Shown: positions 34,451-42,171, numbered from the stretch's first letter. The stretch is DNA of 48,634 nt from an uncultured Acetatifactor sp. (GCA_947627535.1 CANQWM010000018.1:1-48634); one strand, 5' to 3'. Numbers and translations are program-made. Notes: generated from the sequence alone by a model not told the origin.

Positions 34451-34996
34451 ATGAGAATCGGAACGGGTTATGACGTACACAGGCTGGTGCCGGACAGGGA
34501 GCTGATCCTTGGCGGCGTTAAGATTCCCTATGAAAAAGGCCTGCTGGGACATTCGGACGCGGATGTGCTCCTGCACGCCATCATGGACGCCCTGCTGGGA
34601 GCGGCGGCGTTAGGGGATATCGGAAAGCATTTTCCGGACACGGACCCCGCTTATCGGGGGATTTCCTCGCTGGAGCTGTTAAAGCGGGTGGGCGCGCTGC
34701 TGGAGGAAAAGGGATTTCTCATCGAGAACATCGACTCCACCGTCATCGCGCAGGCGCCCAGACTGCGGCCGTATATTGACGCCATGCGGGAAAATATTGC
34801 CGGGGCGCTTGAGATGGAGACAGAGTATGTGAGCGTAAAGGCGACCACGGAGGAAGGGCTTGGCTTTACGGGAGCGGGAGAAGGAATATCGGCTCAGGCG
34901 GTGTGCCTGCTGACCAGCCCCTTTGATCTTCAGATCAGTCAGGCCGGGGAGGGCTGCGCCCGGTGCCCGGGATGTGCGGGAACGCAGAATCGGTGA
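34451..34996 (+). CDS. ispF: 2-C-methyl-D-erythritol 2,4-cyclodiphosphate synthase
   Basis: Makes the cyclic intermediate of the MEP isoprenoid pathway. The core of the 181-residue protein has the metal ligands D8 and H10 (GYDVHRL) and H42 (DVLLHAIMD), then [11 protein letters not shown] and, near the end, [17 protein letters not shown]. IspF is usually about 158 residues; here about 22 more follow the normal end, with CARCPGCAG cysteines, perhaps a chance extension of the frame. The ATG at 34451 is the family start. The same frame is open upstream through both tRNAs to 34124, which is not coding. No ispD is adjacent. Confidence 0.94.
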   Translation: MRIGTGYDVHRLVPDRELILGGVKIPYEKGLLGHSDADVLLHAIMDALLGAAALGDIGKHFPDTDPAYRGISSLELLKRVGALLEEKGFLIENIDSTVIAQAPRLRPYIDAMRENIAGALEMETEYVSVKATTEEGLGFTGAGEGISAQAVCLLTSPFDLQISQAGEGCARCPGCAGTQNR

Positions 34997-35018
34997 GAGG
35001 CTGTCGGCAGACGGAAAT

Positions 35019-35044
35019 TTTTTGAACAAACTTTTTGAACAAAC
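35019..35044 (+). repeat. Perfect 13-bp tandem repeat just upstream of the peroxidase promoter
   Basis: TTTTTGAACAAAC is repeated exactly (35019-35031 and 35032-35044), ending 4 bp before the -35 box at 35049. This position suits an activator or repressor site. Function inferred. Confidence 0.6.
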
Positions 35045-35048
35045 CCTG

Positions 35049-35077
35049 TTGACAAAGGGAATAGGATGATGTATATT
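35049..35077 (+). promoter_or_regulatory. Promoter of the glutathione-peroxidase pair
   Basis: TTGACA (35049-35054), 17-bp spacer, TATATT (35072-35077). A nearby TATAAT (35077-35082) would need a 22-bp spacer and is less likely. Confidence 0.65.
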
Positions 35078-35095
35078 ATAATTAATCGCATGAGA

Positions 35096-35120
35096 TTTAA
35101 TCTAAAAGGATTAAAGGAGG
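35096..35120 (+). promoter_or_regulatory. Inverted repeat overlapping the peroxidase ribosome site
   Basis: TTTAATC (35096-35102) and GATTAAA (35109-35115) are perfect arms with a 6-nt gap. The second arm runs directly into the AAAGGAGG ribosome site. It could be an operator or a leader hairpin partly hiding the site. Confidence 0.45.
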
Positions 35121-35127
35121 AGAAATT

Positions 35128-35604
35128 ATGAGTATTTACGACTTTAAAGTAAAAGCGCAGGATGGCAGTGAGGTCGCTCTTTCGGATTATAAGGGCAAAG
35201 TCCTTCTCATCGTCAACACCGCTACAGGCTGCGGCTTTACTCCACAGTATGAGGGATTGCAGGATCTGTACGAAAAGTACCATGACAAGGGATTGGAAAT
35301 TCTGGATTTTCCCTGTAACCAGTTCGGAAATCAGGCGCCCGGAAGCGATGAGGAAATTACGGATTTCTGCCAGTCCCGCTATGGCGTTACCTTTCCTCAA
35401 TTTAAAAAGATCGAGGTCAACGGAGAAAACGAAGAGCCCCTCTATACCTTTTTGAAATCCCAGAAAAAAGGAATTATGGGAGACCGGATCAAATGGAATT
35501 TTACCAAATTTCTGGTAGACAGGAACGGAAATGTCGTGGAGCGTTTTGCCTCTGCCGTGACACCGGAAAAAATAGACCAGAAGATTGCGGTGCTGTTGTC
35601 ATAA
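35128..35604 (+). CDS. Glutathione-peroxidase-family thiol peroxidase
   Basis: Reduces hydrogen peroxide or organic peroxides in the cytoplasm. The 158-residue protein has a thioredoxin fold with peroxidatic C35 (NTATGCGFTPQY), FPCNQFGNQAP (61-71) with the catalytic glutamine, C81 at the position of the resolving cysteine (ITDFCQSRYG), and W123 (KWNFTKFLVDR). It uses cysteine, not selenocysteine, so it probably works with thioredoxin, not glutathione. A very strong AAAGGAGG ribosome site precedes the ATG. It is followed after 18 bp by a second, longer family member. Confidence 0.93.
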   Translation: MSIYDFKVKAQDGSEVALSDYKGKVLLIVNTATGCGFTPQYEGLQDLYEKYHDKGLEILDFPCNQFGNQAPGSDEEITDFCQSRYGVTFPQFKKIEVNGENEEPLYTFLKSQKKGIMGDRIKWNFTKFLVDRNGNVVERFASAVTPEKIDQKIAVLLS

Positions 35605-35622
35605 GCGGGAAAGGAGCAGATT

Positions 35623-36441
35623 ATGAATATTTATGATTTTACGGTACAGAATGCCGACGGCGCTCCTGTTTCCTTAAAGAAGTATGCGGGCAGGGTAATT
35701 CTGATCATCAATTCCGCGACGAAATGCGGGTTTACGCCCCAGTATGACGTTTTGCAGGATCTGTATGAAAAATATGGGAAGGACGGTTTTGTGGTGTTGG
35801 ATTTTCCCTGTAATCAGTTTGGGAACCAGGCGCCCGGAACAAACGAGGAGATTCAAAGCTTCTGCGATTCCAGATACGGGATTACCTTTCCGATCTTTTC
35901 TAAAATTGAAGTCAACGGGGAAAACGAAAGTCCGCTGTTTGCCTATCTGAAATCTCAGAAGGGCTTTGCCGGGTTTTCTCCGGAGCATCCGTTGACGCCC
36001 ATGCTTCAGAGTGTTTTGGAGAGGACGGATCCGGATTACGAGAGCAGCAGCGATATCAAGTGGAACTTTACTAAGTTTCTGATTGACAGAAAAGGGGAAG
36101 TCGTGGAGCGTTTTGAGCCAACCGCGGACCTGCTGGAGGTGGAAGAGCAGATTTTAATGCTGCTCAGACAGAAAGATGTAACAGAATATGTTTATAAGAC
36201 GCAGGGCACCTGTTCTACGGAAATCAGGCTGAAGCTTGAAGGAAATATTGTGACCGATATTTCCTTCACGGGAGGGTGCAACGGAAATCTGAAAGCCATT
36301 CCGCTTCTTGTCAATGGGTGGACGGTCGAAGAGATAGAGGAGAAGCTTTCGGGAGTACTATGCGGCCGTCGTCCCACTTCCTGCGCTGACCAGCTTGCCA
36401 GAGCGGTGCGGGCTGCCTATGATTCGAAACGGGCGGTATAG
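35623..36441 (+). CDS. Glutathione-peroxidase-family protein fused to a C-terminal TSCPD domain
   Basis: A 272-residue two-domain protein. The first 180 or so residues repeat the upstream peroxidase: C35 (NSATKCGFTPQY), FPCNQFGNQAP, C81, W147, with an insert of about 25 residues (115-143). The last 85 (188-270: YKTQGTCSTEIRLKLEGN, FTGGCNGNLKAIP, CGRRPTSCADQLARA) match a short stand-alone family (TIGR03905) related to the TSCPD tail of some ribonucleotide reductases. It carries C197, C219, C247 and C254, a possible metal or redox set. Same transcript as the first peroxidase; no frameshift is evident between domains. The TSCPD role is unknown. Confidence 0.85.
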   Translation: MNIYDFTVQNADGAPVSLKKYAGRVILIINSATKCGFTPQYDVLQDLYEKYGKDGFVVLDFPCNQFGNQAPGTNEEIQSFCDSRYGITFPIFSKIEVNGENESPLFAYLKSQKGFAGFSPEHPLTPMLQSVLERTDPDYESSSDIKWNFTKFLIDRKGEVVERFEPTADLLEVEEQILMLLRQKDVTEYVYKTQGTCSTEIRLKLEGNIVTDISFTGGCNGNLKAIPLLVNGWTVEEIEEKLSGVLCGRRPTSCADQLARAVRAAYDSKRAV

Positions 36442-36466
36442 GAAGATTTCATAAGGGGTAAAAACG

Positions 36467-36501
36467 AAAAAGCGTCCAGTTTTTTACACGGGACGCTTTT
36501 C
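36467..36501. terminator. Bidirectional terminator between convergent genes
   Basis: AAAAAGCGTCC (36467-36477) pairs with GGACGCTTTT (36491-36500), with A and T runs on each side, so it can stop both the peroxidase unit and the convergent ABC operon. Confidence 0.8.
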
Positions 36502-36548
36502 TGCCTTATGCTGCAAGTGGGGATGGAAAGGCAGCGCAACTGCAGGCT

Positions 36549-37184
36549 CTACCTTTTCCTGTTATAAACGATCACGCTGATTCCCATGGAAAGAATAAAG
36601 AGAACAATCGCCGCAATTCCGGCGAAGGCGACGCAGGAGAGCATGGAATCCGCCATGGCGGAAAATCCTCCGGCTCCGTCTTCAAAATATTTTATTATGT
36701 AGAACATGGGGAATACTGCGATAACGCCCATGACCTGCGCGGAACGATACCCAAACCAATAGGCCAGCGGCAGAGAAAGCCCCGTCCAAAACAGCGGAAT
36801 AATCACAGACACGGCGGCGGAAATCCCCCAGAAAACGCCGCGAAAGCTTTGATGCGCAATGCTGGATATGAGGTTGAACAGCATACTTCCCGTAAGGCTT
36901 ACTATGAGTGTGCAGAGCACGGAAATATACTTGCCTGTCACCACGGAAACGGCATTTACCGGCAGTGTCAGCTCATACTTTTTCCAATCCACTTTTTCGT
37001 CGCTTGTGAAGCCGGTTACGTTCTGAATGCCGATTGATACCGCGAACATAATGGACGCGAGAAGCCCTGCGTAAACGCCGGTTTTAACCATCAGCAAAAC
37101 AATCGCACCGCCCGCGATCAGAAAAAGTCGTTTGTCTGTTCCCTTAAGAAAAATGGTAATTTCTTTATAAATTAATCCTTTCAT
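36549..37184 (-). CDS. ABC-2 type transporter permease
   Basis: A 211-residue integral membrane protein with about six hydrophobic segments (starting at 20-32, 33-50, 88-108, 117-140, 150-162, 185-205 in rough terms). A conserved-looking cytoplasmic stretch (GFTSDEKVDWKKYELTLPV) matches the ABC_2 permease group often paired with YtrA-type regulators. It overlaps the ATPase gene by 4 bp and is the last gene of a GntR-ATPase-permease operon. The substrate is unknown; such systems often deal with cell-wall-active peptides or lipids. Confidence 0.85.
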   Translation of the reverse strand: MKGLIYKEITIFLKGTDKRLFLIAGGAIVLLMVKTGVYAGLLASIMFAVSIGIQNVTGFTSDEKVDWKKYELTLPVNAVSVVTGKYISVLCTLIVSLTGSMLFNLISSIAHQSFRGVFWGISAAVSVIIPLFWTGLSLPLAYWFGYRSAQVMGVIAVFPMFYIIKYFEDGAGGFSAMADSMLSCVAFAGIAAIVLFILSMGISVIVYNRKR

Positions 37185-38038
37185 GCGGCGCCTCCTTTGA
37201 TGTAAAAAAGCATAATGTCTTCCAGCGATGCGTTGTCAACGACAACATCCCTGTATTTTCGTTTGATTGCCTCCCTGTCGCGGACAAGGCATTCCACACT
37301 GACGTTTGTTGTCCTGTGGATGATATAATCCTCCGGGGAAATGGAAGCAAATTTTTCTTTCCCGCATCTGAGAATCCCAAAATGATAAATAAGGTCATCC
37401 TTTTGTTCCTCAAAGATGATCCGGCCCTGATGGATCAGGATCACATAGTCCGCGATCTTCTGGATATCCGACGTGATATGAGAGGAAAAGAAAATGGAAC
37501 ATTCCTCATCCTGTATAAATTCCAGAAACAGATCCAGTATTTCATCACGCACAACCGGGTCAAGCCCCGTAGTCGCCTCATCTAAAATCAGCAGCTTCGG
37601 CTTATGCGCCATGGCGCAGATAATGGACAGCTTGCTCTTCATTCCCTTTGAAAAGGAACCGATCTGCTTTTTTTCAGGAATTTTGAACTTTTTCAGGTAG
37701 TGCCTGTAAAGGCTGCTGTCCCAGGAACGATATATGCCGGACAATATTTTTTCGATATCGCACGCATTCAATACGTCATGAAAATTACATTCGTCAAAGA
37801 CGACGCCGATCTCTTCCCTGACAGAAAAATTTGTGTTTTCCTTACCTAAAATGCGTATCTGTCCGGCATCTCTTTTTAATTCATCCAGTATCAGGTGAAT
37901 GGTTGTGCTCTTTCCTGCTCCGTTTTCGCCAATGAATCCGACGATTCTGCCCTTCGGGACCTGAAATGAAACATGGTCCAACAAAAAGCCGTCAAACTGT
38001 TTGCATAGATCCCGTACAAAAATGCTGTTTTCTTCCAT
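37181..38038 (-). CDS. ABC transporter ATP-binding protein
   Basis: The 285-residue nucleotide-binding subunit has Walker A GENGAGKST (about 37-45), the Q-loop region EEIGVVFDECN (no canonical Q), signature FSKGMKSKL, Walker B LLILDEATTGLDP, and the switch histidine in FFSSHITSD. The C-terminal 70 or so residues after the ATPase core are typical of this ABC-2 partner. An AGGAGGCAG ribosome site precedes the ATG. Between the GntR regulator (upstream, 15 bp) and the permease (overlapping). Confidence 0.93.
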   Translation of the reverse strand: MEENSIFVRDLCKQFDGFLLDHVSFQVPKGRIVGFIGENGAGKSTTIHLILDELKRDAGQIRILGKENTNFSVREEIGVVFDECNFHDVLNACDIEKILSGIYRSWDSSLYRHYLKKFKIPEKKQIGSFSKGMKSKLSIICAMAHKPKLLILDEATTGLDPVVRDEILDLFLEFIQDEECSIFFSSHITSDIQKIADYVILIHQGRIIFEEQKDDLIYHFGILRCGKEKFASISPEDYIIHRTTNVSVECLVRDREAIKRKYRDVVVDNASLEDIMLFYIKGGAA

Positions 38039-38053
38039 GCTGCTGCCTCCTGA

Positions 38054-38425
38054 TTATTCTTCGTAAAACAATTTCAAAATATTTGTCATCTGTTCATAAC
38101 TGATTCCGTGCGCTCTGCCGATTTCCGCAACCTTTTGTAACAATTCTTCCGCCACACGCAGTTGTTCCTCCTGGATAAACTCCCTGTTTGGGGCCGCGAC
38201 AAAGCTTCCTTTCCCGGATACGGTTTCTATGAACCCGTCGCGGGTCAAATCTTCATAAGCTCTTTGGACCGTGATAACGCTCAGGTGCAGGTCTTTGGCC
38301 AACGCCCGCATAGACGGTAAAGCTTCACCGGCAGATAGGGTTCCGTTCATGATCAGATTTTTAATCTGCATACATATTTGCTCATAAATAGGCTTATCAC
38401 TGCTGTTGCTTATGATGATCTCCAT
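38054..38425 (-). CDS. GntR-family regulator of the ABC operon (YtrA subfamily)
   Basis: From the ATG at 38425 the 123-residue protein has a winged HTH (IYEQICMQIKNLIMNG, GEALPSMRALAKDLHLS, ITVQRAYEDLTRDGFIE) and a short helical tail. The frame is open to 38509, but GGGAG lies at good distance only before 38425, and the extra residues are basic and not family-like. First gene of the operon with the ATPase and permease. A perfect palindrome sits just after its promoter, which strongly suggests self-repression relieved by an unknown signal. Confidence 0.9.
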   Translation of the reverse strand: MEIIISNSSDKPIYEQICMQIKNLIMNGTLSAGEALPSMRALAKDLHLSVITVQRAYEDLTRDGFIETVSGKGSFVAAPNREFIQEEQLRVAEELLQKVAEIGRAHGISYEQMTNILKLFYEE

Positions 38426-38461
38426 TGATTTACTCCCTGCCATGTACCATTTGTATTTAGC

Positions 38462-38509
38462 GTACTTATTCGATAAGTACAGTATATGCGCTTTTAATGC
38501 GTTTGTCAA
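38462..38509 (-). promoter_or_regulatory. Promoter and palindromic operator of the GntR-ABC operon
   Basis: On the minus strand TTGACA (38504-38509), 17-bp spacer, TATACT (38481-38486). Immediately downstream is a perfect palindrome, GTACTTAT-TCG-ATAAGTAC on the plus strand (38462-38480), which covers the likely start of transcription. This is the expected site for the GntR protein encoded next. Confidence 0.8.
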
Positions 38510-38658
38510 TATCTTTTTTTAAGTAAGGTTTAGTTCCGGTCAACGTGAGGTTGCTTTACTTCAAAAGCGGGGTGCGGTATGATTTCATTAGAAAACAGAC
38601 CCGGGACAGATTTAGGACAGATTTAGGACAGCTTCGGGACAGATGCAGGAGGTGCGAT

Positions 38659-39390
38659 ATGAATATTGGCGAAACGATCTGCAAATATCGGCAGATGCGC
38701 AAAATGACACAGGAGGAATTTGCGTTAAGGATAGGCGTAACCGCGCAGGCAGTCAGCAAATGGGAAAGAGGGAACGGGCTTCCGGATGTTTCTTTGCTGG
38801 CAGGGATTTGTAAAGTCTTAAGGATCTCCGCAAATCAGCTGATAGGCGTGGAAGAAAAGGTAGTTGAGAATGGAAATGCTGCCGCGGAGCAGGAAATCAG
38901 GAATAATATGATCGCGGAACCGCTGGTGCTGGAATTCGGTAGGGGGTTCCTGCCTTATTTCGAGTCAGAACAGGTAACAGATTATGTGCATAAGAGAAGG
39001 ATGCTCCTTGTGGGAAAGACAGGAAAGCTGATGCCGCTTCTGCGCATGAGAGATAACGTGGAACTGGACGAAAATGCTTACAGGATAATTTCTTACGATG
39101 ATGTATTGCTTACATCTGTTCTGGACGGGGAGGAAATGCCCTTTAACAAAATGATAGACGATGTTGCGAAAATCTGCGACAAATATTATGCAAAAATTCT
39201 GAATAAAAATCTTGTGAAGATCATGATAGACAATCTGGCGGAAATGTTTCCGGGAGTTGTGGATGACATTATTCCGTCAAAAATATCTTACCTCCAGGTC
39301 AAGCAGGAATTAAAGAGGCTGGTGGAGGAGGGGAAATCCATTCGTAACCTTATGGGAATTGTGGAGGATATGGAATTGAATTTATTGTAA
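38659..39390 (+). CDS. XRE-type HTH regulator fused to an FlhA-cytoplasmic-domain-like region
   Basis: A 243-residue protein. Residues 4-60 are a canonical XRE helix-turn-helix (CKYRQMRKMTQEEFALRIGV, TAQAVSKWERG). Residues 85-240 resemble the cytoplasmic domain of the flagellar export gate FlhA: EPLVLEFGRGFLPY, VHKRRMLLVGKTGKLMPLLR followed by MRDNVEL, LNKNLVKIMIDNLAEMFPGV, and PSKISYLQVKQELKRLVEEG followed by KSIRNLMGIVE. The FlhA membrane part and middle insert are absent, as are other flagellar genes. The ATG at 38659 follows GCAGGAGGTG; an open frame from 38545 is not coding. The FlhA likeness is by eye, and the region's function is unknown. Confidence 0.8.
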   Translation: MNIGETICKYRQMRKMTQEEFALRIGVTAQAVSKWERGNGLPDVSLLAGICKVLRISANQLIGVEEKVVENGNAAAEQEIRNNMIAEPLVLEFGRGFLPYFESEQVTDYVHKRRMLLVGKTGKLMPLLRMRDNVELDENAYRIISYDDVLLTSVLDGEEMPFNKMIDDVAKICDKYYAKILNKNLVKIMIDNLAEMFPGVVDDIIPSKISYLQVKQELKRLVEEGKSIRNLMGIVEDMELNLL

Positions 39391-39425
39391 GAATTGCATT
39401 TATTATAAGAACTGTATTTATGAAG
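39373..39425 (+). repeat. 18-bp tandem repeat across the stop codon of the XRE-FlhA gene
   Basis: GAATTGAATTTATTGTAA (39373-39390, the last five codons and TAA) is followed by GAATTGCATTTATTATAA (39391-39408) and a partial third copy GAACTGTATTTATGAAG (39409-39425). The copies have diverged slightly. Confidence 0.85.
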
Positions 39426-39463
39426 AAAGGCGGCGATCTTCTTCATTCTGCGCATTTTAAGGC

Positions 39464-40852
39464 TTATTTGCCGACGCGGATCAATTCGATTCCCTCATCC
39501 TTCCCGAGGTTGCGGCTGTACAGCTTTTCCGTGGAGTTGCACCAATGCTCATGGACGCCTAAATTTGTGACGATATGCCCCTGGCTGTCTGTGTAGACTG
39601 TGCCGGAGGGAGAGTGGGCGACCAGTCCGGCCTCATGCAGATAGTTTTCTACAGCGGGATTTCCGCGCAGCGCGCCGTTGTTGTCTGTGACGGCCGGTTC
39701 ATTCATCAGGAAATCTGCGCCAACGCTGTCAATGGCCACCGGATCCTGGGAGACAAACACGCTGGAGGTATAATCTCCGTTGAAGGGAGACTGCTGCCAT
39801 CTGGCGTTGTCCCCAGTGATGGAGGCTCCTTCGCTGGGGGCGCAGATCAGGGCGTCCAGCATATACAGCACTGTCTTGCCGCCCAAGTCCGCGTTGGCCA
39901 TCAGGTCCACCAGAGGGCTGTAGATTCCCATCTCATTCCTGGTCAGCCACTGGTGGAGGTTAGCTCCCTCCGGCGGGCGCATGGCATTGCCGTTGATGAA
40001 GGAGCCGAAGTGATTTTTTCCACACAGCGTGATTCCATAGCTGTGCCCCTTGAGGTTTGCCAGATTGATTATATATGTCGCTTCCGTCACACAGGTCGGA
40101 AGATAGTTTACGGCGCCACTGAAGGAATACGACCAGACGATAGGAGCGTTTTCGTCTGCCGCGCCGGTGTCACGGCCCACAAAATGGACGCCCTTTAACT
40201 GTCCCTCGGTACACATTTCAACCATGTAGTCCGGGAACAGCCGGGATACGTCATAGACAGTGATATCCGAAGGCGCTGCGCCTGCTTCCTCTACCATAGA
40301 GGTGAGCAGCGCTTTCAACAGCACCGGGTTTGTGTAGCTCATTTTTGTCTCGCCGGAGATGTCGTCGTCGTAGACGGCTGAGCCGTTGATGTTCGCCTTG
40401 ATGGCAATTTTTTCACCCGCGGTATAGCCGCCTTCTCTGCCGCGGGAACTGTTATTCGCAGCAAACAGCGCCGCCCAGCCGTCTTTTGCATTCTCCTTCC
40501 CACCGAGGGAAGCGATACTTTCATTGACCATACGTAAAACAGCGCTTTCATTGAAGTGGTCAGGTTCCCACCAGTAACCATTTCCGGCCCAGTTTACACT
40601 GTCCGGGTCATAAGCCCAGACCACACGTCCCGGCATAGCGCCGATCCCGGTTCCATAGGGTTCGTGCTGCGGATAAATCCCGTCATAAGGCAGTGGGGAC
40701 GCCGGTGTTTCTTTCTGTTCCTGTAATCCTGTCATGTTACCCGATTCCGGACGTGATGAATCATCCGGCCTTTCCGTGGCCGCGGGCTGACCGCAGGCGG
40801 CAAGTCCCAATATCAATAAGAAAACCATGGTGGCTGCCAAAACTCGTTTCAT
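39464..40852 (-). CDS. DUF362-domain lipoprotein
   Basis: A 462-residue secreted lipoprotein. The signal peptide (MKRVLAATMVFLLILGLAAC) ends in a lipobox with C20, so it should be anchored on the outer face of the membrane. After a proline-rich linker, a DUF362-type domain follows: KIAIKANINGSAVYDDDI, ALLTSMVEEAGAAPSDITVY, LANLKGHSYGITLCGKNHFG. DUF362 proteins are thought to bind iron-sulfur or other cofactors, but no ferredoxin motif (CxxCxxC) is seen here. Third gene of an operon after the small 70-residue gene and the hydrolase; an AGGGAGG ribosome site precedes it. Confidence 0.8.
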   Translation of the reverse strand: MKRVLAATMVFLLILGLAACGQPAATERPDDSSRPESGNMTGLQEQKETPASPLPYDGIYPQHEPYGTGIGAMPGRVVWAYDPDSVNWAGNGYWWEPDHFNESAVLRMVNESIASLGGKENAKDGWAALFAANNSSRGREGGYTAGEKIAIKANINGSAVYDDDISGETKMSYTNPVLLKALLTSMVEEAGAAPSDITVYDVSRLFPDYMVEMCTEGQLKGVHFVGRDTGAADENAPIVWSYSFSGAVNYLPTCVTEATYIINLANLKGHSYGITLCGKNHFGSFINGNAMRPPEGANLHQWLTRNEMGIYSPLVDLMANADLGGKTVLYMLDALICAPSEGASITGDNARWQQSPFNGDYTSSVFVSQDPVAIDSVGADFLMNEPAVTDNNGALRGNPAVENYLHEAGLVAHSPSGTVYTDSQGHIVTNLGVHEHWCNSTEKLYSRNLGKDEGIELIRVGK

Positions 40853-40941
40853 GTAAATCCTCCCTTCCTGCGGGAGCCCGCGTTTACTTCGTTACTGTAG
40901 TTTCACTGTGTTTTCTTTGGAAAGCATTTTCATGATCCAAG

Positions 40942-41943
40942 TCAACCCAGATGCTTGCAAAAGAAATCCGTGAGCTTATCAAAAGGGATCGCGTTCTTCC
41001 CACCGCCGTCGTAAAGGTCGGTGTGGACAGCGTCCGGGATGATGAGAAGCTCCTTGTTATCGCAATACGGGTTGTCTTTGACCATGCAGGCGTAGGCGTC
41101 CCGGGAGAAATAGCAGGAGTGAGCCTTCTCTCCATGAACGATCAGCACCGCGCTTCTGATCTCGCTGCTGTACTGTAAAATCGGCTGGTTTAAAAAACTC
41201 ATGCACCCGGTGACATTCCAGCCGCCGTTGGAATTAAGACTGCGGGAATGATATCCGCGCTTTGTCTTGTAATAATCATAGTAATCTTTTACGAAGAAAG
41301 GCGCGTCCTCGGGCAGGGGGTCCACAACCCCGCCGCCCAGGGCGTAGGAGCCGGCCTTGAAGTCAGCAATCCGCTGGGCGTTCAGGGCTTTCTTTTTCTC
41401 ATATCGGGCCTCCTCAGAATCCTCTGCGTCAAAATAGCCTTTTGCATTTACGCGGGTCATGTCGTACATGGTCATGGCCGCCGTGGCCTTGACGCGGGTG
41501 TCCAGCGCAGCGGTATTCAGCGCCATGCCGCCCCACCCACAGATACCGATGATACCGATTTTATCGGGGTCAACATTGTCTTGAACGGAGAGAAAGTCAA
41601 CCGCTGCTTGGAAATCCTCGGTATTGATGTCCGGAGACGCCATATACCGTGGGGTTCCGCCGCTTTCGCCAGTGAAGGATGGATCAAAGGCGATTGTCAA
41701 AAATCCACGTTCTGCCATTGTCTGCGCGTACAATCCCGCGGCCTGCTCCTTGACCGCGCCGAAGGGTCCGCACACAGCAATGGCTGCCAGTTTGCCGCTT
41801 GTGTCCCTGGGCACATACAGATCTGCTGCCAGGGTGATGCCGTAGCGGTTGGGGAAGGTCACTTTTTGGTGATCCACCTTTTCGCTTTTGGGAAACGTTT
41901 TGTCCCAGATATCCGTGAGTTCCAAATTTCTTGCTTCCATCAT
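40942..41943 (-). CDS. Alpha/beta hydrolase, dienelactone-hydrolase-like, with Cys at the nucleophile elbow
   Basis: A 333-residue hydrolase. The core is recognisable: GITLAADLYVPRD, FDPSFTGESGGTPRY (oxyanion region), the elbow GICGWGG with C135 in place of serine, and the catalytic histidine in IPDAVHTDLYDGG. A cysteine nucleophile is usual in dienelactone hydrolases, so the enzyme may cleave lactones or esters; the substrate is unknown. There is no signal peptide. An AAGGAGG ribosome site precedes the start; a second ATG follows 3 nt later. It lies 15 bp after the small 70-residue gene and 89 bp before the DUF362 gene. Confidence 0.85.
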   Translation of the reverse strand: MMEARNLELTDIWDKTFPKSEKVDHQKVTFPNRYGITLAADLYVPRDTSGKLAAIAVCGPFGAVKEQAAGLYAQTMAERGFLTIAFDPSFTGESGGTPRYMASPDINTEDFQAAVDFLSVQDNVDPDKIGIIGICGWGGMALNTAALDTRVKATAAMTMYDMTRVNAKGYFDAEDSEEARYEKKKALNAQRIADFKAGSYALGGGVVDPLPEDAPFFVKDYYDYYKTKRGYHSRSLNSNGGWNVTGCMSFLNQPILQYSSEIRSAVLIVHGEKAHSCYFSRDAYACMVKDNPYCDNKELLIIPDAVHTDLYDGGGKNAIPFDKLTDFFCKHLG

Positions 41944-41958
41944 AATCAGCCTCCTTTT

Positions 41959-42171
41959 CTAATTTTCTGATTTTGCCAGCTTTCTCAGTAAAAAATCAAG
42001 ACAATCCACTTTTTTCTGTCCGCAGTGGAGTTCGTCCATGAGGATATTGCGGTGATGCCGCAGTTTTCTAATTACCATCTCATTGTCCCCGCGTTTATAG
42101 AGCCGGCAGACCTCTGAGATCAACTCCTTATCGCAGCCCGCGTCGGTCAAACAGGAAATGAAATCCTCCAT
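41959..42171 (-). CDS. Small helical protein (70 aa), conserved in Clostridia
   Basis: MEDFISCLTDAGCDKELIS then a helical, basic protein ending LLRKLAKSEN. I recall close relatives of this length as free-standing small genes beside reductases and LysR regulators in Lachnospiraceae; no function is known. A very strong AAGGAGG ribosome site lies before the ATG. First gene of the three-gene operon running to 39464 and divergent from a LysR regulator, which probably controls it. Confidence 0.75.
   Translation of the reverse strand: MEDFISCLTDAGCDKELISEVCRLYKRGDNEMVIRKLRHHRNILMDELHCGQKKVDCLDFLLRKLAKSEN

Noticed and set aside
35070..35090. PerR-type box near the peroxidase promoter
   Set aside because: TTATAATTAAT matches only half of the TTATAAT-N-ATTATAA consensus, so the case is weak.
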